Positions 11,516-22,384 of a DNA stretch of 64,000 nucleotides are shown here, in pieces (positions within the stretch are counted from its first letter, which is position 1; each line of letters opens with the position of its first letter). Both the position numbers and the translations under genes were made by a program. Under the pieces are notes generated by a model. It was given only the letters and a program-made list of their open reading frames with translations. It had not been told where the DNA came from and did no database searches. This DNA is from Hermatobates lingyangjiaoensis (taxonomy: Eukaryota; Arthropoda; Insecta; Hemiptera; Hermatobatidae), in contig JAPFBL010001929.1 in NCBI GenBank assembly GCA_026182355.1, positions 124,001 to 188,000 of the forward strand, written 5' to 3'.

Positions 11516-12989
11516 AACTAAATTTAAAGGTACCGTAAAATAATTTTATTTTTTTATTTTTTCTGTATGCTAATAATTCTTTAATTGTTGGTGACTCGAG
11601 CGTTTCGAAGTAGATGCACACATGCCAACGGCAGATAGTTGGATATAAATATTAACGAAAACAAAAACATGAAAAACCTTTTTTCTGTCAGGTTCTAATT
11701 GCTTCTTCAATTCTCGAATTTTGTAAGCCATTAAATTTTTTATTTTCAAACTCGTAAAAAAAAAAAACGTTTTTAGATCTAGAGCTCTTTTTAATATTTT
11801 AAGAGGTAAGCAAGAGTGCAATAGATTTCTCCCCGTTGACAGGCTACCCGGTATAGAAGGGGGTGGCAACCCCCATTAAAGCCTGTCAGGGGGTTGCTTC
11901 TTCCCTCTGCTATTCCATGCCTTATTAATTTCCAACAACCCTCCCATTAAAACCTGTTACGGTAATAATTCACTTAAAAATATTTTGAAACAATTTTAAA
12001 CTTGCAAAAAAAAAGAAGGATTTTTTAAAGTATGCTATACTTTGGTAAAGTTTTGAGCTCTTAATTTCTTATATTCAGTATGAACAAATGAGAATTAAAG
12101 TTACTACTTTACAATGCTTAATTAAGTCAAGTTTTGAATACTTTTGAACCTGTTTAACCACGAATTAACACCTTGTTTTCACTGTTTAGCAAATTTGAGG
12201 GCTACATTATAATATATCATTTGTTTGAACACGACTTTCTTTGAGATTTTGAAAAATCTACATACTAATGTACCATATTTATTTGCTATTTAAAAAAAAT
12301 TATCATATATTTTTATGAAAAATTACGTCACAGATAAGAAGTGAATCGTTTGGGGTTAAAAGTCTTTTCTTTTCCTTCGTTTGACACTCACACGCACAAA
12401 CACAAGTACACTGTCACGATCATCTGCCATCTCTTGACTTTATTGCAAAAATTCGATTGCAACGAATATATAAAACACCCTCACTAAAAATACAGTGTTG
12501 ACAATATTTTAATAATAAAGGACTAATTTTGAACATTAATAATATTCAAAATTTATTTTACAAAAAAAAAATACAAAATAATGGGATATTCAAAATATGT
12601 GATATAATTATCTGTTTCAAGAAACTAGATAACGTTACTTTCTTACATTATGCTGTGTTACAACAGAAAGTTAAAAATATACTAAATGAAATGTTATCAT
12701 AACCAATTTATTGTATATTTTTCTGACACAAAAATTACATAATCTGTTTTGCAAAAACTAAATAAAACACTTTCTGGTATAATATACTATTACCAGTAAC
12801 TGACACACAACATATAAATTAAATAAAACTGTTTAACACATTGTGCTCTTACAAAGAAATAACTAAAACAGTTCCTTCAGTGTTGGTAATACACGAAAAC
12901 CTGAAATTCTAACTCTCATTTAAATTTTATCTTCTGATTCCTCAAGATAAGATGTTTCCTCCTCGTTATCTATCTCCCTAATGGATCTA
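11516..12989. other. No gene recognised
   Basis: Very AT-rich. Short frames only, no repeats shared with the rest of the window noticed. Confidence 0.5.
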
Positions 12990-13214
12990 TATTGTTGTCC
13001 TAAATATTGCCTAACTCTAGTGTATTTAGAACAGGGATTTTTGACGAGTACCTGATATCGTACAGGATCAGGACCGACGACTTAATGTTCTCTCCGATTG
13101 ACGGCGTGTTAATTTTTTAACTCCTGTGAGAAAAAAAAGTGATTGTTTGATTTAGATTGAAACAGGTTCTACTAACCAAGAGGTGAGCATGCAGCAACTG
13201 GGCTACCTTGGCCC
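12990..13214 (-). mobile_element. tRNA-derived SINE, diverged
   Basis: Reverse copy: GCCTAACTCTAGTGTATTTAG, GAGTACCTGATATCGTACAG and the head GGGCTACCTTGGCCC at the right. The B box region is poorly preserved. Confidence 0.65.
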
Positions 13215-13344
13215 AGAGTGCCTTAGAGTTTAGTAAAAACTGATTTCTTGTTTTCATGTTATATAACTTCAATGATGTTCTTTCTGAAAAAGCAGGGTGT
13301 TCGGGTACCTGCTTTTCCAAATCCATTTTTTTAAAGTGGATTTA

Positions 13345-13868
13345 TATTTTTAAGAAGGCGTGTATTCAGATTGTTCAAAATAAGTGTGTCCGCCTTATAG
13401 CCAGGGCTCCTTGGTACGCCCGTAATGTTGATATTCACCATAATTTGCAAATGGAATCCATATATAGTTACATCACTTGACTTACTACCAATGAAGACAA
13501 CAAACTATCTACTCATCCAAACCTCCTGGTACAAACTCTAAATCCTGCCACCAACCTTCCTCAACCTCACTGAACTACTTCATTCACTAACTATCTGACT
13601 ACTTTTCCAACTCATGACTAAAAACATTGAAAACCATGACCTCAACAAGACCACATGACCGCGAATACGACTGTACAGACGAACTTAATATCTGACATGA
13701 ATTACTGACATTCCAAGTTATGGTAGCACAGTAAGCAAGCAGTAGAAGGCCTCCGGCCTGGAACTGCTGTTACGACGTGCACTATAGTGCGCGGATATAT
13801 TCGTTGGTCGTTGGTTGTTGATATTTTGAAATATAAATGCGGTAACACAGTCCGTAATAAAAAAAAAG
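13345..13868 (+). pseudogene. LINE (Jockey/R1-type) 3' end
   Basis: The frame reads IQIVQNKCVRLIARAPWYARN, then a DIHHNLQMESIYSYIT-like stretch. This is the pattern found at the C-terminus of Jockey-type reverse transcriptases (QNK-x-LR-x-I-x-x-APWYxxN-x-x-x-H-x-D/NL). A stop follows and further frames (THPN.LVQTL) continue it. About 300 bp of 3' sequence ends in TAATAAAAAAAAAG, taken as the poly-A end. 5'-truncated, hence inactive. Confidence 0.65.
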
Positions 13869-14246
13869 ATAATTTCTATTTAGACTTGTAATATCTTATG
13901 CTGAACATTACTCGTTGCATTGGTTGCCCTTTATGACTATTGTGTTGAACTATCCCTTCTCAGTACAGGAGCTCTTACTACTCCATTCCGTGCCCTTCAT
14001 AGTGGCTGGACACCATTGCATTAACCCATGGCAATTTATATAACAGAGATTTCGTAGTTCTTTCTTTAATGGTGTTAATTAGTACATTCGTTACTGAGTT
14101 TAAAAGGCATTAAAAACAAAAACAAAAATAAAAACAAAGTGAAATGGTTTAATTGATTACTTGTGCAATCTGTTATAGTGTGTATTTACTTCTACTGGGG
14201 GATTTCAAAAATTTTGTCTGCACAAAAAAAAAATTTAATATAAAAA

Positions 14247-14290
14247 CTAACAACGCGTTTCGAACACTTAGTGTTCTTCTTCAGGTTTAG
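14247..14290 (-). ncRNA. Hammerhead-like ribozyme motif E
   Basis: Minus strand: stem I CTA(A)AC/GTTAG (5 bp with one bulged A), core CTGAAGA, extra A, stem II GAACAC/GTGTTC, GAA, stem III ACGCGT (self-complementary), U17. All conserved core bases are present. Confidence 0.7.
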
Positions 14291-14874
14291 ATCTAATTAT
14301 ATATATATATTATATATATATATATAATATATATATTACTCGTATAATATATTGTTTGTCTTTGCATTTCATTTTTTTATTATCACTTACCCTTTGTTAT
14401 CCTTTATTATTTAATTACTTTATTAAATAATTTTATTTTTTAATTATTTCATTTTTTATTATTTCATTACTTTATTTACTTAACATTATTATTTGTATTC
14501 TTAATTTTATTTTATTTTATCATGGCTTAGTCCGTACTTTTTATATATTTCAATTCCCCTGTTCAACCCTCATTTTTTCTTTTCTTTATTTATTGTTTCT
14601 TCATATTCCACTAATTTAATTTAATTATAAATTGATTCTCCTGTCTATCTTATTTTCTGTGACCGGGCGCACATGCGGCGTTGGTCTTCAACTATCTCTG
14701 AACCAGTGCGCTTGGTTTTCCTCTCTTATCCCTTCTGAGGAGACTGTAAGTGTATGTGCTTTTATGTGGGTTTTAAGAACATCAAAGTGAATTATTTGAA
14801 ATTGAGTACAATATATTGTAATTGACTTTCTTGTTCTTAAAACTCTTAGAATGGATAGGTTTTTTTTTTAGGTA

Positions 14875-14913
14875 AACCTGAAGAAGAACACTCAATGTTC
14901 GAAACGCATTGTT
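14875..14913 (+). ncRNA. Hammerhead-like ribozyme motif F
   Basis: Same family as motif E. Stem I AAC/GTT (3 bp), core CTGAAGA, extra A, stem II GAACA/TGTTC, GAA, stem III ACGCAT, U17. Stem III has one change from ACGCGT, so it is no longer self-complementary. Confidence 0.55.
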
Positions 14914-15311
14914 AGTTTTCATATTAAACTTTTTCTTTTGTATGGAGATGTATTTTTTTGAAATCCCCTTAATATAAAATGATTTCGTTTGTGATTTAAG
15001 AGAATATTGCTTTACGGGGGAGGCATGTACTAACAGTGACCTGGCTAAGTGAGTTCTTATCAATATGACCACTTAGACTAATTGAAATGTTGTCTCATAA
15101 ATATTGAATGATAATTAAGGGGACTTGACAAGGAGGCTGGCTGCTAACCACTGGGTAAACAAGATAAGGAATAAATCCTATTGCTTGCACCAGACGGATT
15201 TATCTCTTGAAACAGACGCCACAGTGCACCCACCGACACTGCCCGACTTCACCAGCCAGTCTTGTTTCTAACTTATTCCACCCAAAGGAGTTGTGCAACG
15301 CCTAACCTATA

Positions 15312-16233
15312 CGAGGTGTGTAAATAAAGTAGTGAGACTGATTTTTTTTAAATTTTCTATTCAAATATAATTACAATGTGATATTGTCACCTTCAAAATA
15401 GTTCTCTTCGGAAGCCACACAGCGCTGGAGACGGTCCTTCCAATCATTGTAGCATTGCTGGAACTCGGATTCTGGAATGGCCTTCAGCTGGTCGGTTACA
15501 CCAGTTTGTATGTTTTGTAGTGTCCCGAAATGAGTTCCCTTGAGGTGATTTTTCAATCTCGGAAGAGGAAAAAGTCACAAGGACTCAAGTCTGGTGAATA
15601 AGGAGGCTGAGGATCAACAGGAATGTTTTTACTGGCCAAAAACTGAGATCCTTTTGGTCTTGGGAAAGGTTTTTCGGAACCATTTTCGCACAAATTTTTC
15701 TCATCTCCAATTCATTGGTCAAAATGTGATGAACGGAGGTGTGATTCAAATTCAACTGTTCCCCGATCATTCTGACTGTCAAGCGTCGATCTGAACGCAC
15801 AAGGTTCCTTACTCTGTTGACATTTTCATCGGTGTTTGCACTTGAAGGCCTTCCGCTTCGTGGTTCATCTTCAATCGACTCTCTTCCTTCTGAAAATTCC
15901 TTAAACCACCGAAAAACCTGTGCCCTTGATAAAACACGTTCTCCATAGGCCTCCTGAAGTTTTTCAAAAGTTTCGGTTGCATTATGTCCAAGTCTGAAGC
16001 AAAATTTGATTGCACACCGCTGCTCAACTTTGAGGTCACTCATTTTTAAAACGCTCAAGAAAAAACCATTTCACGAAAACCAACGCTACGGACAAACAAA
16101 TGACTGTGGCGAGTTCAGATTCATACTGGAGGCGCATCACACGTGCACCTGACGCTACTCAAGGCCACGCGTCTCCAGCGTTGCCAGATCGAAAACGACG
16201 TTGCCAGTCTCACTACTTTATTTACACACCTCG
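15312..16233 (-). mobile_element. mariner element, internally deleted
   Basis: Perfect 29-bp terminal inverted repeats (15312-15340 and 16205-16233) flanked by TA at 15310-15311 and 16234-16235. Length is 922 bp against roughly 1.3 kb for complete mariners. The transposase gene on the minus strand has lost its middle. Perfect termini next to a damaged gene suggest movement by a transposase supplied elsewhere, or a recent deletion. Confidence 0.93.
15371..16043 (-). pseudogene. mariner transposase, deleted and frameshifted
   Basis: Starts at ATG 16043. The N-terminal DNA-binding region is intact: a first helix-turn-helix, FRWFKEF, then SGRPSS and a second helix-turn-helix around HTSVHHIL. After about 120 residues (SQDQK) the sequence jumps into the end of the catalytic domain: in other frames YSPDLSPCDFFLF (third catalytic Asp) and LKNHLKG...WKDRLQRCV. 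The region holding the first two catalytic Asp residues is deleted. There is a one-base loss near 15556 and a frame change at the deletion junction. Cannot be active. Confidence 0.9.
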
Positions 16234-16639
16234 TAAATCAGAGAATTCAATTTTTTTCCATTTGACCACTCACTTTTAACTCTGATTTTTTTTGCTACCC
16301 AAAAAAATATATTGAAATATAAATAGTAGTTTCACTTCATTATAAATATCAAAAATAAATATCAAAGCTATGTTTTAACCATTACTTTAATATAGTAATT
16401 ATAACATTACAATTATAATGCATTATAACAATAATATTCAGGGCATTTATTTGGTGTTTTTAATATCTTTGTTATTTTAATTGCTTGTTATTATGACAAA
16501 TATCAGGCTGAGTTCCGGTATAGTTCTGGTTATATAAATTATTTTTCATATATAAATTAGCTACCATATATTATCAGTATTTAATTTTTGTAGTTATCAA
16601 ATCAATTACAGATGTATATATATATATATATTTTCCTGC

Positions 16640-16850
16640 ACCAAGGAACCATGCAGAAGAGGCACATGGTATTCCCCTGTCTAGGCAGAACCTGGTTGAG
16701 GGTACTACCATCCTACATGTTAATAGCGATTTCAATAGACTTAAAATCTTAGAAGCTCTGTACATTAAAGACTTGTTACCTAGTTTAAATGTACAAAGTA
16801 ATGACTTCAATGTAATTCCTAGTTTTAAGAATATATATAATTTTTTTTAA
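16640..16850 (+). pseudogene. PLE-C, GIY-YIG endonuclease end
   Basis: A + frame reads EEAHGIPLSRQNLVEGTTI, then LKILEALYIKDLLPSLNVQ, matching the same blocks of PLE-B (EVHGTALTRQTLVEGTT; ILEALYIKD). It is preceded by a (TA)n tract at about 16616-16632, where the copy appears truncated. Ends at a stop near 16850. Confidence 0.7.
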
Positions 16851-17040
16851 ATTAGTAAGAAAAGAGGGCGATGACCGAGTTAGGTTGAGTTGAAGGGCCA
16901 TGAGTTTTTTGTTGACCTGCACTCACCCCTACTCCATCCCCACCACCAACTTTCACTTCGACAGAAAGCAGTTTTCAGTTGGCATTTAAACGCCAAAGTA
17001 GTTTGTAATATGTATATTTAGTTAATATAAGTAGTTTAAG

Positions 17041-17075
17041 AACCCGATGATGACCCATGGGGCCGAAAGCTTGTT
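17041..17075 (+). ncRNA. Hammerhead-like motif C (decayed core)
   Basis: Stem I AAC/GTT, core CCGATGA (U4 changed to C), extra U, stem II GACCC/GGGCC with one mismatch, GAA, stem III AGCT, U17. It lies about 190 bp after the PLE-C endonuclease, the same spacing as motif B after PLE-B. The core change predicts loss of activity. Confidence 0.5.
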
Positions 17076-17156
17076 ATCTTAGTTTAATCTAGTGTAGTGT
17101 TTAATTAAATATAGTTATCCCCAGTGAAGTGTTTATTTAGTGTTTCAGCCTTCTGA

Positions 17157-17275
17157 ATGTCGTATGCTAGTTTGCTTTGGCAATTACCACCTTCTCAAAA
17201 GAAAATTGTAAGGAAAATAGAAGCTATAAGTAGGAAGATCGTGAATGCAGAATCTGCTATCAAATTCAATATATA
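17157..17275 (+). pseudogene. PLE-C, next ORF start
   Basis: The frame SYASLLWQLPPSQKKIVRKI followed by EAISRKIVNAESAIKFN runs into a (TA)n tract and stops. It parallels the decayed segment after motif B and completes the endonuclease, pLTR, ORF start order. Confidence 0.45.
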
Positions 17276-17331
17276 TATATACATATATATATATATCAAT
17301 GATCAAACCACAATAAGAAATGGGAAAACAA

Positions 17332-17374
17332 GACTAAGATCTTTCAACCGTAACAAGTGGTCTTCGTCAGAGTC
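17332..17374 (-). ncRNA. Hammerhead-like ribozyme motif D1
   Basis: Minus-strand arm of IP3: stem I GACT/AGTC, core CTGACGA, extra A, stem II GACC/GGTT-type hairpin, GAA, stem III AGATCT, U17. The stem II loop side differs from D2 by one base. Confidence 0.65.
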
Positions 17375-17397
17375 AAAACCCATCTAGTTGGGTTTTT

Positions 17398-17440
17398 GAC
17401 TCTGACGAAGACCGCTTGTTACGGTTGAAAGATCTTAGTC
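17398..17440 (+). ncRNA. Hammerhead-like ribozyme motif D2
   Basis: Plus-strand arm of IP3: stem I GACT/AGTC (4 bp), core CTGACGA at 17402-17408, extra A, stem II GACCG/CGGTT, GAA at 17427-17429, stem III AGATCT (self-complementary), U17. Confidence 0.7.
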
Positions 17441-17569
17441 TTGTTTTCCCATTTCTTATTGTGGTTTGATCATTGATTGTTATTTCACGTGTTTATGTGA
17501 AATCTTATTATATATATATATATATAACTGAAAAAAACAATACATAAAGAACGAGAACACTTGCTACTG

Positions 17570-17605
17570 GATCAATATTTCCAACCGAAGTTCGTCTTCA
17601 GGAAG
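17570..17605 (-). ncRNA. Hammerhead-like motif I (partial)
   Basis: Minus strand: core CTGAAGA, extra C, GAAC with an imperfect partner GGTTG, GAA, stem III ATAT, U17, GATCC. Stem I pairs only 2 bp. Related to motif H in stem III and spacing. Confidence 0.4.
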
Positions 17606-17695
17606 AGAGTAGAAGGGAAGAAGAAGAGGTACGTGTGTACATGGCGCGGGTGAGTCGCTTTCCACCCTGTCCGGTTTTGACTGTTTGGTAATTTC

Positions 17696-17728
<33 letters not shown>

Positions 17729-17932
17729 AAATTTTTGGTGATTTACAAGACCGTGGATTTACCTCAACCTGTTGAAATCTAAATTTTCCATATTTTCCGG
17801 TTATTACTTTAATTTGATGGACAGGCGCTTTGCATCAGCTGAGATACTGCGTCGTTCTGTACATGAAAAGGATTGTGTGTTTCAATCTGCTTTGTTACTA
17901 CTTTTATTTCTAGTTTACATAAACATGGCACT

Positions 17933-18271
17933 GTTAGGTTGGGTTAGGTTGTTGTGGTCATCCCACGAAAGAACGCATTTAGGCCAAAGATTGCCTCCTG
18001 TGTGATACCAAACAATTAACATTCTACTTTGGAAGTGTTAAATTTTGCTTAACTCAAGTGTATTTAGAGTAGGAATCTTTGACGAGTTTTTGACTTCGTA
18101 CAGGCTTGGAACAGCTTAATCTCCTCTCCGAGGGACGATGTACTCAGATTCATTTAATTTCCCGCGTGAATAAATCGAAGGCCAGAGTGGGTCTACTGGT
18201 TTACTGGTAATAAAACCCTGAATCTACCAGATCAGAGATGTGCACGCAAGCCACTCGGCTACCTTGGCACC
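17933..18271 (-). mobile_element. tRNA-derived SINE, CCTAA-tailed
   Basis: Reverse copy with tail type 'b' at the left: TTAGGTTGGGTTAGGTTG, the CCCACGAAAGAACGC block and GTGTGATACC. Then the shared body (CTTAACTCAAGTGTATTTAG, GTCCC-type block, GCGTGAATAAATCGA) and a diverged head with an insertion at the B box. Confidence 0.8.
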
Positions 18272-18656
18272 TCAGTAATAGTATAGTTAGCATCACTAAT
18301 GTTTTATTATTAATTCAAATACATATTCTAAAAGAGTGGTTTTAGAAATGTATATGTTTTGGTAACAATTACCTCTCTTTAAGAAAAAATTGAAATATAC
18401 ACTGATCTTATTAGTAATTTTATGACTGTGTTATGAGAGTAGAATATTGACTAGTGAATGAATGAGTGCAAACGGAACATTTGTAGAAATCTTGAGTTGA
18501 GTTTAAATATTTCTTCATTAATCACTATAATAATCACTATAACTCACTTGTCGGACACAGATTTCAATACAGCCTTACTCGTCTATTTTGACTATGCTTT
18601 TCAATGATTTATTTAACAATGATAATATTTCAAGTTATAAAATTAAAGACATCCAA

Positions 18657-18945
18657 GGGGCCAGTTTAGTTCAGTGTTTAACGTACTCGCCTTTGGGCTG
18701 GTAGTCGAGGGTACGATCGCCCACCTGGCCCTCGATTGATTCACAGGGCAGGTGTATCAATTGAGGTTCCGAGCCTGTACGATGTCAGGTACTCGTTAAA
18801 GATCCCTACTCGAAATTTACTTCAGTTAGGAAAAAATTCAGGACTCCGAATGTAGGATCTGCAGAAACACCGATCAAACAAAAAGCCGGTAAACGGCTGA
18901 TGTTATCATCCGCTAGGGGATCAGTTAAACAATAAAAAAAAAAAA
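18657..18945 (+). mobile_element. tRNA-derived SINE, tail type 'a'
   Basis: Head GGGGCCAGTTTAGTTCAGTG, TACTCGCC, B box region GTACGATCGCCC, CCTCGATTGATTCAC, GTCAGGTACTCG, then AAAAAGCCGGTAAACGGC, GGGGATCAGTTAAAC and poly-A. Confidence 0.85.
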
Positions 18946-19470
18946 GATAACCAATTTTATTAATATGCATAGCTGCTTAATTATGAAACAAAGAGGTAAA
19001 TTAAATGAAATAAAAAGTATAATTGAGCAAATAATAACGAATGGATAAATGAGCAGTGTGTTATTAAGAAATATAACTGCTATCGTTAGTTCCATAAGCG
19101 AGAAGTTAAAGGCATTTCGAATGCGATGATAGTGATGGTATTAATAAATAACTGCATTGTTGTTTCCATAATCGCGTTGGCAAAGACATTCTTAACTATT
19201 AAGAAGATTGAAGATCTCACTTATTGAGATTCGGATATGTTACATCATAAGATGTAACTTTTAATTATACTTTCATCAGAATTAGTAAAGTGGTTATAAC
19301 TAAAATAATTCAATTAATTTAAATGATGGTGCATTATGTTTGATTGTTGCTTTTCTTATAGCAAAGTTGAAAGCATATCATTCCACATTTTATTTTTTAA
19401 ATGTGGAATACATATATTTAAAAAAAAAACAATATTTTATATTTGACTAATAGTCTAATAGACTAATAGT

Positions 19471-19740
19471 GGGTCAGGTTAGCTCAGTGGTTAACATACT
19501 CGCCTCTGAACTGATAGGACCGGGGTTCGATCCCACCTGGCCCTCGATTTATTCACGCGGGAGGTGAATAAATCGAGCCTATACGATGTCAGGTACTTGT
19601 TAAAGATCTCTACTCTAAATACACTTGAGTTAGGCAAAATTTAGGACTCCCACTGTAGAATCAATCTTCATTGTGTGGTATCACAAAGGGCTAATGCTCG
19701 GTTTAAGTGTGGGACTATCATTGCAACCTAACCTAACCTT
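19471..19740 (+). mobile_element. tRNA-derived SINE, CCTAA-tailed
   Basis: Clean head GGGTCAGGTTAGCTCAGTGG (A box) and GGGGTTCGATCCC (B box). The body is shared with the other copies up to GGACTCCCACTG, then tail 'b': GTGGTATCACAAAGGGC, GTGGGACTATCA and GCAACCTAACCTAACC. The best example of the second tail type. Confidence 0.9.
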
Positions 19741-20609
19741 ATTTTTGACTACGAATATATATTATAATTGAAGAGCAATCTAACAAATACCTGAAGTCGA
19801 TGGCTGAATGGTATAGAGGTCATACTTGTATGTCCACTTGTAAATGAATTCAGCTTTATCACATCTATGTCACAACAGTTTGCGTCTCGATGTGCATTCT
19901 TCAACAGTGTTAATGTTTAATGTTAATGGCGTTAATGTTCCCTTTTGTGTTTTTATTAAAACATTAACCGTGGTTCATCTTCTTGAAATAAATAAAAATA
20001 ACATAGATCTTTTAAACTCGACAAATCTGTTTCTTTGTCCAAGCGCCTCAATTTAAGGTTTATATCTACTTCAAATTACCTGCGGTCTATTATTTTCCGA
20101 CATTCAGTTTTTTCTTTTTGTAAATTTTAATAAAATTCCTATCTTGCTATTGTGTGTGACAAATAAATACAACAAATTGTTCTTTTAATATTATTGTCAA
20201 AAACTGTAAGAAAAATAAGTACAGAAACACTTCAAGTGGGTACAAGTATGTGCGGAACAATGAAAATATAAATACAAATGTATTTTTCTACACATAGTAT
20301 GATTGGAATAAATTATTTCTAACTTTTTTGGTTACAAAGATATATACATAGAGAATGTCTGGATTCTTTCCAGGTCAATATAATGAGATTGTGAAACCCT
20401 AGATGACGTCACTGGAAGGAATGTTTTTCGATCAAAAGTTCTTCGACTTTTCAAAAGTTATTTAATTTTTAAACATTTTACTATTTACATTTTTCATTTT
20501 TATTTTATCACTAGTAACTTTTACAGATTGAGACGTAGCTGACAAAGTTATCCATTTAGAACTATTCAAGATGTCATAATGATACCTGTATGGCTTAATA
20601 GTGACATAC
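19741..20609. other. No gene recognised
   Basis: AT-rich sequence with one 70-codon frame (19844-20056) that matches nothing I know and has no splice or repeat context. Confidence 0.4.
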
Positions 20610-20616
20610 AGAGAGG

Positions 20617-20678
<62 letters not shown>

Positions 20679-20775
20679 GTGAGAGAGAGCCAGAGGGAGC
20701 TAGCGGGAAGGACAGAATGAGAGAGAGTGAGCGAGAGAGGCAGAATGAGAGAGAGATCGAGAGACAGACTGAGAG
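20610..20775 (+). repeat. (GA)n microsatellite and degenerate flank
   Basis: An almost pure GA run to about 20675, then degenerating GA-rich sequence. The Arg-Glu frame through it is a translation of the repeat, not a gene. Confidence 0.95.
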
Positions 20776-21449
20776 AGATTGCTTAGTTTAATTAGTTGAT
20801 AAAAATGAGAAAAAAACAGTACTTTTTATATATGAATACTGTTTTTTAATAATATGTATATGAACTTTTTTCTATGTATATGAGGTATTACATAGGCACT
20901 ACTTAATCAGAAAATTTTCTAAAAAATGAGACCTTTCCAATTAAAGTTGGTTATTCTTTCTTCATTTCTGAGGTACAAGCGGGTACCTAGACAACACATA
21001 TTTTATATTGATATTTATATTTTATTATAATTCATGTTCGATTTTTTTACGTATGCCTGTTCTTATTTGCGATTTTACAACGTGAATTCCATTATAGTTA
21101 AGGTTATATGCGGTTTTAAGCTAATGTAAATGTGTATGCCTTAGCAATTTCTCGGCTCACATACGCTCTATATGATATAACGGATAGATAACAGAATCTA
21201 TCGTTTATATACAGTTTGGATACTATTTGAGGAATAGATTTCACGTAAGTAGCCTGAAACACGCAACTGGAGCCAACTCTGTATTTGTCTGAAGTCAATA
21301 TTCATAAGAATAAAAAAAAACAAACAATATTTTATTTATTTGCCTATTTCTATTATGGAATGTGGGTTTGAGGATCTGCTAGAAACCTGCACTTGTGACA
21401 CTGATTCCTTAAGGGAATATTGTGTCTCCATAGATAACGCATTGGTAGT
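20776..21449. other. No gene recognised
   Basis: AT-rich intergenic or intronic sequence with short frames only. Confidence 0.5.
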
Positions 21450-21672
21450 CATGTGCTTTGCCTAATTCAAGCGTATTTAGAGTAACTATCTTTAACAAGT
21501 TCCAGGCATCGTATAGGCTTGAAACCGACGACATAACATCATCTCTGAGGGAAGAAATACTCAGATTTTTTCATTTCACATATGAAGAAATTGAAGGACA
21601 GAGAGAGAATCGAACCCTGATCTACTAGTACAGAAGCGAGTAGGCAAGTGACTGCACTACCATGACACCAGC
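21450..21672 (-). mobile_element. tRNA-derived SINE, diverged
   Basis: Reverse copy: GCCTAATTCAAGCGTATTTAG, body block near 21500, AGAATCGAACCCTGAT (B box) and a diverged head ending near ACCATGACACC. Confidence 0.7.
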
Positions 21673-22384
21673 TCATCTCTTCCTTCATATGTTCTATCCA
21701 GCTCCGTCTATATTTTCCTTTGAACTAAGAAAGATAGCATTCTTGCTTGGAAAAGTAGCTCAGCCTCTTGCGAATCAAACAAACAAATCTGTTTGTTCAG
21801 TTGTTTCAGATGTTGAAAACGTATAAGGCAAATAAAATGAATTTTCTGAAGTTGACATACTCTATTAGTACTTCGTATCAGGAATGTAACTATTGTACAT
21901 AACTTACTTCTATTTTGTACTTTTAATAATCTGTTATATATATATATAGGTGTATAATGTAATCGGGATTCGGTCAATTTTTCAGGATCAAAATCAAACT
22001 CTCAATGCCGACGTTTCGGTTTTATTTAAAACCTTTTTCATAGGCCTACAAACAAAGGATGACAAAAAATCATATATAAACATCAACATATAACTAACAT
22101 CAAAATGGAATATTACAGTTGTGAAAAAACAAAAATATATATACAAGTAGAAGTAATAGAAAAGCAATAAACATTTTTATGAACTTACAGAAGTCAGAAT
22201 TTTTGAATTAGAAAAATGATGAAATTTACATTATATAAAATGAAGTAACAATAGATAGTTAGTGAACTAACATCTTAACTGGTCAAAAACTTGGACCAGA
22301 CTAACTGATTACAATTACATGTAAACCGAACACTGTTCACTCAAAGAACACAAAAGGAACTAAGGAAATTAAATTTCACTAAAA

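Larger units (their letters stand above)
14198..14968. mobile_element. Inverted pair IP2 with outward hammerhead-like motifs
   Basis: Ends are the inverted repeats GGGGATTTCAAAAATT (14198-14213) and its complement near 14953-14968. Motif E (minus) is near the left end and motif F (plus) near the right. The middle is AT-rich with a GC-richer patch at 14660-14740, and has no long frame. A 104-bp derivative with the same ends lies at 48423-48526, which shows these are real ends. Probably a non-autonomous PLE-derived unit. Confidence 0.65.
17294..17477. repeat. Inverted pair IP3, near-perfect palindrome (family D)
   Basis: Arms 17294-17382 and 17389-17477 are complementary with about one indel and one or two changes, around a spacer of a few bases. 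The outer ends read ATCAATGATC / GATCATTGAT. Each arm carries a complete hammerhead-like motif pointing outward. (TA)n tracts flank it at 17265-17293 and 17508-17525. Confidence 0.9.

Noticed and set aside
20579..20791. Arg-Glu-rich open frame
   Set aside because: It is the translation of a (GA)n microsatellite.
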